A stretch of 9,616 bases of DNA from Methanosarcinales archaeon (lineage in GTDB: Archaea > Halobacteriota > Methanosarcinia > Methanosarcinales > Methanocomedenaceae). The translations under genes and the position numbers were made by a program. Below are positions 1 to 5,562 of the stretch, piece by piece (position 1 is the stretch's first letter; each line of letters opens with the position of its first letter). The stretch is from the NCBI GenBank assembly GCA_030638625.1, contig DAOWEE010000217.1, positions 1 through 9,616 of the forward strand. The letters are read 5' to 3'. The notes beneath the pieces are model-generated. The model worked only from the letters and a program-made list of their open reading frames with translations. It did not search any database and had not been told where the DNA came from.

Positions 1-516
1 ATGTCTCACGCCGCCGATATTGTTCAGGATGACACCTGTTATGTTCACTTCAGGGTCAAACGATTTGTAGCCCATAACTACGGCAGCCGCACTGCGCGTT
101 ATACTGCGGGCATCAATCACCAGAACGACAGCACAATCCAGTATCTTGGCGACCTGTGCCGTGCTGCCCGTCTCGCTCAGGCCTTCCAGCCCCTCGAACA
201 ATCCCCTTACTCCTTCGATGATTGCAATATCAGCACCTCCATCGTAGCTGATACCATGATGGAACACTTCCAGTGCCGCATCACGGTTCATCAGGTGACC
301 GTCTATGTTACGGCTGGGACGGCCAGTGACCTCTGTGTGGTAACTGGGGTCAATATAGTCAAGCCCCACCTTGAATGGCTGAACACGCAACCCCCTGCGG
401 TTCAGCACTGACATCAGGCCAGTGGAAATGGTAGTCTTACCGCTGGAGGAGCGGTCTCCTGCAATGAGTATTCTGGGTATGTCCACCAGTTCACCGGCTT
501 GTTCGCTTTCGTTCAT
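1..516 (-). CDS. cfbB: CbiA/CfbB-family a,c-diamide synthase, N-terminal part (cut by window edge)
   Basis: This gene runs leftward from an ATG at 514-516 and leaves the window after 172 codons; the family is usually about 450-490 residues, so only the N-terminal ATPase domain is seen. The product should be the glutamine-dependent amidase that converts two acetate side chains of a tetrapyrrole to acetamides: Ni-sirohydrochlorin for coenzyme F430 (CfbB) or cobyrinic acid for cobamides (CbiA). Visible are a dethiobiotin-synthetase-like P-loop at residues 20-28 (GDRSSSGKT), the substrate-side block KVGLDYIDPSYHTEVTGRPS (49-68), EGVRGLFEGL (101-110) and a VIDARSITRSAAA stretch (133-145). The C-terminal glutaminase domain lies outside the window. 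CfbB is preferred over CbiA because the context is methanogen-like, but the N-terminal half does not decide the substrate. No other F430 or cobamide genes are in view. It is divergent from dph6, and no clear Shine-Dalgarno precedes the ATG. Confidence 0.85.
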   Translation of the reverse strand, partial: MNESEQAGELVDIPRILIAGDRSSSGKTTISTGLMSVLNRRGLRVQPFKVGLDYIDPSYHTEVTGRPSRNIDGHLMNRDAALEVFHHGISYDGGADIAIIEGVRGLFEGLEGLSETGSTAQVAKILDCAVVLVIDARSITRSAAAVVMGYKSFDPEVNITGVILNNIGGVRH

Positions 517-540
517 ATGGTGGAGGAAGTTGCCCTGAAA

Positions 541-560
541 CTATATATATTTATATTTGT
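541..560. promoter_or_regulatory. Divergent AT-rich promoter between cfbB/cbiA and dph6
   Basis: The 62 bases between the two divergent genes contain an almost pure A/T run (TATATATATTTATATTT) that can serve as a TATA box in both directions. Its centre is about 28 bases before the dph6 ATG at 579, the distance expected from TATA box to transcription start in archaea. This suggests dph6 is transcribed without a leader, which fits the absence of a Shine-Dalgarno there. The exact box and start sites are inferred. Confidence 0.5.
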
Positions 561-578
561 TACCGCTATGTATAGAGC

Positions 579-1247
579 ATGAAACTGGCAGCACTTACCT
601 CTGGCGGAAAGGACTCCATCTTCGCTGTCCATCTTGCCCAACTTGCCGGACATGAGGTGACCCACCTGGTGACCATCAAACCTGACAGGGACGATTCCTA
701 CATGTTTCATTCCATCAACATCCATTTGGTTGAAATGATATCCAGGGCATGCGGCATTCCACTTGTGGTTGAAACCAGCAGGGGCGAGAAGGAAGAGGAA
801 TTGGCAGACCTTGAACGTGCACTGGGTGCCCTGGATGTTGAAGGTGTGGTTGTGGGTGCCATCGAATCGGTATACCAGGGTAGCAGGGTACACCGGATAT
901 GCGATGACCTGGGGCTTGAAGTGGTTGAACCCCTGTGGCACCGGGACCCTGAGCAGTTGCTCAGGGACATGATCAGTGTCATGGATATCAGGATTGTCCA
1001 GGTGGCTGCTATGGGGCTGGATGAAAAGTGGCTGGGTAGGGTTATTGACAGTGCTACAATAGATGAACTGCTTGAACTCAGCCGCCGCTATCGAATACAT
1101 ATCTGTGGCGAGGGGGGCGAATATGAGACTCTTGTATTGGATGCACCCTTTTTCACATCAAGGATAGAAATACTTGATACTGAAACAGTCTGGATGGGAG
1201 ATATGGGCGCCTTTACAGTGAAAGATGCCAGACTGGCAAGTAAATGA
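579..1247 (+). CDS. dph6: Diphthine-ammonia ligase (Dph6, ATP-PPase family)
   Basis: The 222-residue protein is an adenine-nucleotide alpha-hydrolase (PP-loop) enzyme that should catalyse the last step of diphthamide synthesis, ATP-dependent amidation of diphthine on the translation factor aEF-2. The PP-loop signature SGGKDS lies at residues 8-13, a family block around YMFHSINIHL at 41-50, and the conserved C-terminal block GEGGEYETLVLDAPFF at 177-192. Length matches archaeal Dph6, which lacks the extra RidA-like domains of the eukaryotic enzyme. The start at 579 puts the PP-loop near the N-terminus as usual; a nearby ATG at 568 is out of frame and stops after four codons. No ribosome binding site is evident, and the upstream A/T run suits a leaderless transcript. 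The gene is convergent with the zinc-finger gene. Membership in the ATP-PPase/Dph6 family is secure; the substrate assignment comes from family knowledge. Confidence 0.9.
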   Translation: MKLAALTSGGKDSIFAVHLAQLAGHEVTHLVTIKPDRDDSYMFHSINIHLVEMISRACGIPLVVETSRGEKEEELADLERALGALDVEGVVVGAIESVYQGSRVHRICDDLGLEVVEPLWHRDPEQLLRDMISVMDIRIVQVAAMGLDEKWLGRVIDSATIDELLELSRRYRIHICGEGGEYETLVLDAPFFTSRIEILDTETVWMGDMGAFTVKDARLASK

Positions 1248-1282
1248 TTGCTGCAGGTACAGATGACCTGCTGGCAATGTTC

Positions 1283-1288
1283 AAAAAA
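1283..1288 (-). terminator. Possible oligo-T terminator after the zinc-finger gene
   Basis: On the minus strand a run of six T falls about 25 bases past the stop codon of the zinc-finger gene, inside the 63-base convergent gap with dph6. Archaeal terminators are typically T-rich runs without a required hairpin. The gap is A/T-rich on both strands (1283-1310), so it may end both convergent transcripts. This is inferred from composition only. Confidence 0.3.
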
Positions 1289-1310
1289 TATGATTTAATT
1301 ATTAATTTGA

Positions 1311-1529
1311 TTAGTTCCGCTTGATACCCATCCAGCCTTTCCCTCTGCAGGTTCTGCAGGGTGTTCCAATCATCATATAACCTCTGCCTTTACAAAACTG
1401 GCATTTTAATGCAGGATCTTTTACCATGAAAGTTTTACTGCCATTACAGACAATACAAGTTTTTCCTTCTGATTCTCCGGTACCAGCACAATATCCACAT
1501 GGTTGTTCATTATAAGTTTTCTCAGACAT
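1311..1529 (-). CDS. Small DnaJ-type zinc-finger (CxxCxGxG repeat) protein
   Basis: This 72-residue protein consists almost entirely of four CxxC knuckles: C11/C14 (CGYCAGTG), C25/C28 (CIVCNGSK), C43/C46 (CQFCKGRG) and C58/C61 (CRTCRGKG). Three have the full CxxCxGxG form of the DnaJ/Hsp40 cysteine-rich domain; the second has lost the last glycine. Four such motifs normally bind two zinc ions (motif 1 with 4, and 2 with 3). There is no J domain, no client-binding domain, no signal peptide and no membrane segment, so it is a free-standing zinc domain and not a DnaJ co-chaperone. Its role is unknown; protein- or RNA-binding, or thiol/zinc chemistry, are possible. It follows rnhB by 55 bases on the same strand and may be co-transcribed with it. 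A weak GAGATGAT sequence precedes the ATG. Confidence 0.8.
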   Translation of the reverse strand: MSEKTYNEQPCGYCAGTGESEGKTCIVCNGSKTFMVKDPALKCQFCKGRGYMMIGTPCRTCRGKGWMGIKRN

Positions 1530-1584
1530 ATCATCATCTCATTAAAATCTCGAGGAATCTCGATAAATCCATCATGATTTATTG

Positions 1585-2259
1585 TTACTTATTATTTGCG
1601 CTATTAATTTCCATTGATGAACAAATCTTTTCGAGCAGGTTTTCTGATGTTTTCCATGAATGTCTCGCAATATCAGGAAGACTTTCATGTGCTTTTATCC
1701 ACTCTTCCAGGAATTTCTTGGTCTTGGGGTCAGAGGGGTATCCGCTGCCCAGCACCACTCCCATTTCCCTTTCCATATCCTGTATGGTCCGGTCTCGATG
1801 GACCTTGGCAAGTATGGACGCTGCTGCCACTATTGGGTAGGTTACATCTGCTTTGTGTTTTGCTATTATCTCGATGGGAGCAGCATACCGCTTTTTCACA
1901 TTCTCCCCGAATCTTTCTTCTTTAACATCAGCAGCATCCAGATATGCAAGGTCTGGCCGCAGGTTTTCCAATACTTTCGCATGAGTTACAACCATTAACT
2001 GGTTCATGGTCATTATCTTGCGCATCTCGTCTATCTGGGCGGCACTTACCTCAAATATGTGGTAACTTGTAGCAATTTCCTTTATCTTTGCTGACAGGTA
2101 ATTTCGTCGCACCGGGGACAGGACCTTTGAATCTTTCACTCCTAATCGCAACAACTCTGGCAGCCGTTCCTCTTCCATAACTACCCCGGCTACTATCATG
2201 GCCCCCAACACCGGCCCTTTTCCAGCTTCATCCACACCTGCCACAAGCATTTGAATCAT
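1585..2259 (-). CDS. rnhB: Ribonuclease HII
   Basis: The product is a 224-residue RNase HII that cuts the RNA strand of RNA/DNA hybrids and nicks at single ribonucleotides in DNA, using two metal ions. The expected carboxylates are visible: D10 and E11 in AGVDEAGKGPVLG (residues 7-19), D108 in YLDAADV and D138 in KADVTYPIVAAASILAKVHRD. The DSK motif is at 43-45, and the C-terminal archaeal block GSGYPSDPKTKKFLEEW is at 171-187. Length matches archaeal homologues. The start is uncertain. ATG at 2257-2259 is given here, but a second in-frame ATG at 2248-2250 (M4) gives the more family-like start MLVAGVDEAG and has an AGGA nine bases before it, while the predicted transcription start near 2257 would suit either. 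It is divergent from the cdh operon and 55 bases ahead of the zinc-finger gene. Confidence 0.93.
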   Translation of the reverse strand: MIQMLVAGVDEAGKGPVLGAMIVAGVVMEEERLPELLRLGVKDSKVLSPVRRNYLSAKIKEIATSYHIFEVSAAQIDEMRKIMTMNQLMVVTHAKVLENLRPDLAYLDAADVKEERFGENVKKRYAAPIEIIAKHKADVTYPIVAAASILAKVHRDRTIQDMEREMGVVLGSGYPSDPKTKKFLEEWIKAHESLPDIARHSWKTSENLLEKICSSMEINSANNK

Positions 2260-2279
2260 TCCTGTTGGTAAATGGTTGG

Positions 2280-2287
2280 TTTATATG
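2280..2287 (-). promoter_or_regulatory. Candidate TATA box for rnhB
   Basis: On the minus strand the sequence CATATAAA lies about 25 bases before the first rnhB ATG. That is the archaeal spacing from TATA box to transcription start and predicts a transcript that starts at or just before the first ATG. It is inferred from motif and spacing. Confidence 0.45.
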
Positions 2288-2398
2288 TTATTAGCATATT
2301 GCTTTTGGACTTCATACTTAAATTTTTGTATATGCTTAATAATCGTGATATTTGCGAAAGCGTTTAATAATATAGAATTAATTTAGGGCTGAAACTAG

Positions 2399-2421
2399 TA
2401 ATCTCAATCGGCATGAGATTA
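2399..2421. repeat. Perfect 8-bp inverted repeat upstream of cdhA
   Basis: TAATCTCA at 2399-2406 and TGAGATTA at 2414-2421 are exact reverse complements around a 7-base spacer. The site is about 65 bases upstream of the best cdh TATA box. As DNA it resembles a dimer-binding operator. If transcription begins at the upstream TATA-like stretch near 2362-2375, it could instead form a hairpin in the leader RNA. The repeat is seen directly; its function is inferred. Confidence 0.55.
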
Positions 2422-2464
2422 ACAATTCAAGTGTACACAACGATTTGGAATAGACTAAAGCGAC

Positions 2465-2485
2465 TTGTAAATATAATTGTAAATA
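2465..2485 (+). repeat. Tandem TTGTAAATA direct repeat next to the cdh TATA box
   Basis: TTGTAAATA occurs at 2465-2473 and again at 2477-2485, a 12-base period, ending two bases before the TTTATAAA box. The second copy covers the position where the archaeal BRE lies. The pair could be an activator or repressor site, or a chance product of A/T-rich sequence. Confidence 0.45.
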
Positions 2486-2486
2486 A

Positions 2487-2494
2487 TTTATAAA
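2487..2494 (+). promoter_or_regulatory. Candidate TATA box of the cdh operon
   Basis: TTTATAAA is a near-consensus archaeal TATA box. With the usual spacing, transcription would start near 2515-2520 and give a leader of roughly 75 bases before the cdhA ATG. This leader would contain the palindrome at 2552-2564 and the Shine-Dalgarno. Other TATA-like stretches upstream could give longer leaders. Confidence 0.5.
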
Positions 2495-2551
2495 GTAAAT
2501 TAATAACGTGCATTTAAAGTGTATTGAAAACCACGCAATTGTCTAAACCAT

Positions 2552-2564
2552 GATATTAAATATC
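2552..2564. repeat. 13-base palindrome in the cdhA leader
   Basis: GATATT and AATATC flank a single A, making a perfect palindrome that ends nine bases before the cdhA Shine-Dalgarno. It is too tight for a stable RNA hairpin, so a protein-binding site is the more natural reading, but A/T-rich palindromes of this size also arise by chance. Confidence 0.4.
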
Positions 2565-2572
2565 TTATCTTA

Positions 2573-2581
2573 AAAGGAGAT
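2573..2581 (+). promoter_or_regulatory. Shine-Dalgarno of cdhA
   Basis: AAAGGAGAT is a strong match to the 3' end of archaeal 16S rRNA and sits about 10 bases before the cdhA ATG, slightly further than average. It supports the start at 2591 and shows that cdhA is translated from a leadered mRNA. Confidence 0.75.
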
Positions 2582-2590
2582 TTCAACCCA

Positions 2591-4978
2591 ATGTCAATTA
2601 AAAAGGGCCGATTCACCATTGAGAACCTGGAAAATGTCCAGATAAACATCGGGAGTGTTGTTTCATCTGGTAAAGCAGAGGAAAAAGAAATACCTAAAGG
2701 TCTAACTCCTGCACCCGAAATACATGAATTGCGGGATTGGGATTTGAAGCTGCTGGACCGGTATGAAGCTGCATATTCGCCTGTTTGTGATATGTGTTGT
2801 TACTGTACCTATGGTAAATGTGACCTGACAGGCAACAAAGAAGGTGCTTGCGGTATCAACATGGAAGCCCACCAGGCCCGTGAAGCAATGCTTCGAACAC
2901 TAACAGGTGCAGCCGCCCATTCGGGCCACGGTAGACACCTGTTAAATAATCTTATCGAGCGTTTTGGAGCAGATTATCCTATCGATGTTGGGCCCAGTGA
3001 CATAAAAGCACCACTCACCCAAACCATAATGGGTATCAAACCAGAGACTATTGGTGATTTTGTCCCAGTACTGGATTATGTAGAAGAACAGTTAACACAA
3101 CTGTTGGCTACGACTCACATGGGACAGGAAGGAAGTGCTATAGACTTTGAATCCAAAGCCCTTCATGCAGGTATGGTAGACCATCTTGGCATGGAAGTTT
3201 CTGATATTATTCAGATATCATGCCTGGATATGCCAAAAAGCCAGGAAGATGCCCCATTAGCCGATGTAGGTATGGGCATAATTGATTCCACTAAACCCGT
3301 GCTTTTGTGTATAGGACACAACGTGGCTGCAGTCACATATATTATGGACTATATGGAAGAGCATGACCTGTTTGACAAAATCGAATTGGTTGGCCTGTGC
3401 TGCACAGCACATGACATGACCCGGGTCAATGATAAGGCAAAGATAGTGGGGTCTGTATCAAAGCAACTTAAATACATCCGCTCCGGCATCCCAGACCTGA
3501 TAATCGTGGATGAACAATGTGTCAGGGCCGATATGATGCGGGAAACCAGTAAGCTTCATATTCCGGTCATTGCCACCAATGATAAGATTATGTATGGTCT
3601 GCCTGACAGGACCAAAGATGATATTGATGACATTATCCGTGACCTCTCATCAGGTGACCAACCTGGTGCCCTGCTGTTCGACTATGAAAAAGTCGGTGAA
3701 CTGGCCCCGAAACTTGTCATGAAGATGGCGCCAATACGTAAGGAGAAAGGTATCACTGCACTGCCCGACGATGATGAGTTCAAAAAACTGGCCTCAAGTT
3801 GCACCATGTGCGGTGCATGTGTTATTGGCTGCCCGCAGGGCCTTGATATAGACAAAGCCATGGAAGCAGCGGCTGGAGGCGACCTGACACTGTTCGAGGA
3901 ATTGCACGATAAATGTGTAGGTTGCGGACGGTGTGAATTTGATTGTCCAAAGAGCATACCCATACTGAATGTTATCGAGAAAGCGGCCCAGAAGGTTATC
4001 CGTGAAGAGAAGGGTAAAGTCAGGACTGGCCGTGGCCAGGTAGGGGACCCGGAAATCAGGGAAGAAGGTGTCAATCTTGTACTTGGAACCACTCCGGGCA
4101 TAGTAGCCATTGTGGGTTGTCCCAACTACCCGGACGGCAGCCGTGATATCTATGATATTGCCGAGGAGATGCTTAAGCGGAGTTATATTGTTGTTACATC
4201 AGGCTGCAGTGCCATGGATATTGGCATGTACAAAGATGATGACGGCAAGACACTGTATGAGCGCTATGGAGGGCGGTTCCTTAAAGGAAACCTGTTGAAC
4301 ACCGGTTCATGTGTTTCAAACGCCCATATATCAGCCACCACTATCAAAGTAGCCGCCATATTTGCCAGACGTGATATTAATGGCAACTTTGAAGAGATTG
4401 CAGATTATGTGATGAACAGGATAGGAGCCGTTGGTCTGGCCTGGGGTGCATATTCCCAGAAAGCACTTTCCATTGGTACCGGATGTAACCGCCTTGGTAT
4501 ACCTGTAGTATTGGGTCCCCATGGACCAAAATACAGGCGTGCATACCTGGGTAAGCCATATGACAAGGATAAGTGGAACTTATTTGATGCAAGGAATGGT
4601 TCTGTGGTCAATGTAGAACCTGCACCTGAACATATGTTGATATCAGCAGAAACAAAGGCAGAGGTCCTTCCCATGCTGGCTAAACTCTGTTTCAGGCCCG
4701 GTGACAATAACCTGGGACGGATGATTAAGCTGACCCATTACATTGAACTGAGCGAGAAGTATCTGGGCGCACTACCTGATGACTGGCACGTTTATGTAAG
4801 AAGCGAAGCCGACCTCCCCCTGGCTAAGAGGGAGGAGTTGCTCAAGAAACTGGAAGAGGAACATGGATGGAAGATTGACTGGGACAAGAAAAAGATTCTT
4901 GAAGGTCCGGCCAGGAAGGTTGATGTATCCTTCCAGCCCACAAATGTACTCAGACTGTGCAAGGGGGCGAGCGAATAA
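2591..4978 (+). CDS. cdhA: ACDS alpha subunit, Ni-Fe-S carbon monoxide dehydrogenase
   Basis: The 795-residue catalytic subunit interconverts CO2 and CO within the cytoplasmic acetyl-CoA decarbonylase/synthase complex, forming an alpha2-epsilon2 unit with CdhB. N-terminal cysteines C66, C69, C70, C72, C77 and C87 (CDMCCYCTYGKC...) match the region supplying the D and B clusters. Candidate C-cluster (Ni-Fe4-S) ligands are H243 (IGHNV), C271 (LCCTAHD), C310 (DEQC), C510 (VGCPNY), C539 (TSGCSAMDIGM) and C574 (GSCVSNAH). Two ferredoxin-type motifs, C404/407/410/414 and C442/445/448/452, mark the extra E and F clusters typical of the archaeal alpha subunit and absent from short bacterial CODHs. 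Length is close to Methanosarcina CdhA (about 800). The start is backed by a strong Shine-Dalgarno and by the family-like N-terminus. The TAA stop overlaps the cdhB ATG by one base, implying translational coupling. Nothing appears missing or broken. Confidence 0.97.
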   Translation: MSIKKGRFTIENLENVQINIGSVVSSGKAEEKEIPKGLTPAPEIHELRDWDLKLLDRYEAAYSPVCDMCCYCTYGKCDLTGNKEGACGINMEAHQAREAMLRTLTGAAAHSGHGRHLLNNLIERFGADYPIDVGPSDIKAPLTQTIMGIKPETIGDFVPVLDYVEEQLTQLLATTHMGQEGSAIDFESKALHAGMVDHLGMEVSDIIQISCLDMPKSQEDAPLADVGMGIIDSTKPVLLCIGHNVAAVTYIMDYMEEHDLFDKIELVGLCCTAHDMTRVNDKAKIVGSVSKQLKYIRSGIPDLIIVDEQCVRADMMRETSKLHIPVIATNDKIMYGLPDRTKDDIDDIIRDLSSGDQPGALLFDYEKVGELAPKLVMKMAPIRKEKGITALPDDDEFKKLASSCTMCGACVIGCPQGLDIDKAMEAAAGGDLTLFEELHDKCVGCGRCEFDCPKSIPILNVIEKAAQKVIREEKGKVRTGRGQVGDPEIREEGVNLVLGTTPGIVAIVGCPNYPDGSRDIYDIAEEMLKRSYIVVTSGCSAMDIGMYKDDDGKTLYERYGGRFLKGNLLNTGSCVSNAHISATTIKVAAIFARRDINGNFEEIADYVMNRIGAVGLAWGAYSQKALSIGTGCNRLGIPVVLGPHGPKYRRAYLGKPYDKDKWNLFDARNGSVVNVEPAPEHMLISAETKAEVLPMLAKLCFRPGDNNLGRMIKLTHYIELSEKYLGALPDDWHVYVRSEADLPLAKREELLKKLEEEHGWKIDWDKKKILEGPARKVDVSFQPTNVLRLCKGASE

Positions 4979-5508
4979 TGGCTGCTAAAGTACTTGATAC
5001 AACCAAAAATGCGGTGCCTTTTGACAGGGCTAACGTGCCCGGACCAAAGATTGCTAAAGCCGTTAAGGCAGAAGTGGCAGGTAAATTTATTTCAAAGGCT
5101 AAGCGCCCGCTACTCATTGTGGGAACTGCGGGTGGTGATGATGGTGTCATCGATGTGGTCAAAAGCATGGCTGAAAAGGGCATCCCTGTGGCTGCCACTG
5201 GAAACAGCATTAAGCGGTTGAAAGAAGAGGGGATTGATGCGACCTATGTGAATTTACACGCGTTGGTCTCATACCTGAAAGACCCTAACTGGAAGGGATT
5301 TGATGGTGAAGGAGGTTATGATACAACCATATTCCTCGGGCATACTTACTACTATGCCAGCCAGTTAATGTCTACCCTGAAGAATTTCACAAAAATTAAG
5401 ATAATCTCTATTGACAGGCACTATCATCCAAATGCCCAACAATCATTCGGGAACCTTAAACCGGACGATTTTTTAAAGGCACTGGATGTAGTTGTAGCAC
5501 AATTATAA
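4978..5508 (+). CDS. cdhB: ACDS epsilon subunit
   Basis: This 176-residue protein is the small epsilon subunit that binds CdhA and is thought to help electron transfer, possibly with FAD. It has the DHS-like Rossmann fold of the family, seen as alternating strands and glycines: RPLLIVGTAGGDDGV (43-57), IPVAATGNS (69-77), TTIFLGHTYYYASQLMSTLKNF (116-137) and KIISIDRHYHPNAQQSFGNL (141-160). It has no cysteines, as expected for a subunit without an Fe-S cluster. The start chosen is the ATG at 4978, which shares its A with the cdhA stop codon and gives the usual family length and an N-terminus MAAKVLDTTK. An in-frame ATG at 4957 would add seven residues inside the cdhA end and is less likely. A GGGGGCGAG stretch shortly upstream may act as ribosome binding site. 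Confidence 0.95.
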   Translation: MAAKVLDTTKNAVPFDRANVPGPKIAKAVKAEVAGKFISKAKRPLLIVGTAGGDDGVIDVVKSMAEKGIPVAATGNSIKRLKEEGIDATYVNLHALVSYLKDPNWKGFDGEGGYDTTIFLGHTYYYASQLMSTLKNFTKIKIISIDRHYHPNAQQSFGNLKPDDFLKALDVVVAQL

Positions 5509-5562
5509 TGAATCGCTGACAAGAATAATCTACTATATACAAAAAAATCGTGAGGATATACA

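Larger units (their letters stand above)
2260..2590. other. Intergenic control region between rnhB and cdhA
   Basis: These 331 bases contain no convincing gene and are much richer in A/T than the flanking coding DNA. They hold the rnhB promoter, two further TATA-like stretches toward cdhA (around 2362-2375 and the better one at 2487-2494), an 8-bp inverted repeat, a 9-base direct repeat, a 13-base palindrome and the cdhA Shine-Dalgarno. In Methanosarcina the cdh operon is known to have a long transcribed leader that affects expression; whether the leader here is long depends on which TATA box is used. A 26-codon reading frame at 2413-2493 lacks a ribosome binding site and is not called a gene. 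Confidence 0.7.

Noticed and set aside
1..411. 136-codon open frame on the plus strand at the left edge
   Set aside because: It is the complement of the a,c-diamide synthase gene, whose P-loop and substrate motifs are unmistakable on the minus strand.
513..1100. 195-codon open frame on the minus strand opposite dph6
   Set aside because: It is antisense to a gene with a clear PP-loop and Dph6 motifs, and its translation (His/Asn/Phe-rich, no recognisable domain) looks like a shadow frame.
2413..2493. 26-codon reading frame (MRLTIQVYTTIWNRLKRL...) upstream of cdhA, considered as a leader peptide
   Set aside because: It has no Shine-Dalgarno, its ATG lies within the inverted repeat, its stop lies within the best TATA box, and it would be transcribed only from a less likely upstream promoter. 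Frames of this size are common by chance.
2260..2590. CRISPR, tRNA, riboswitch or mobile-element remnant in the large intergenic gap
   Set aside because: There are no regularly spaced repeats, no cloverleaf, no GC-rich conserved core and no terminal inverted repeats with target duplication; the short repeats found fit promoter elements better.
3682..4125. 147-codon antisense frame inside cdhA, plus similar antisense frames over cdhC, cooC and cdhD
   Set aside because: They lie entirely opposite genes with conserved metal-ligand motifs; their Ser/Pro-rich translations are typical of shadow frames.
5532..5539. Possible internal promoter (CTATATAC-like) between cdhB and cdhC
   Set aside because: With archaeal spacing it would start transcription at about the cdhC ATG and exclude the good Shine-Dalgarno at 5552-5557, so cdhC is better read as part of the operon transcript.
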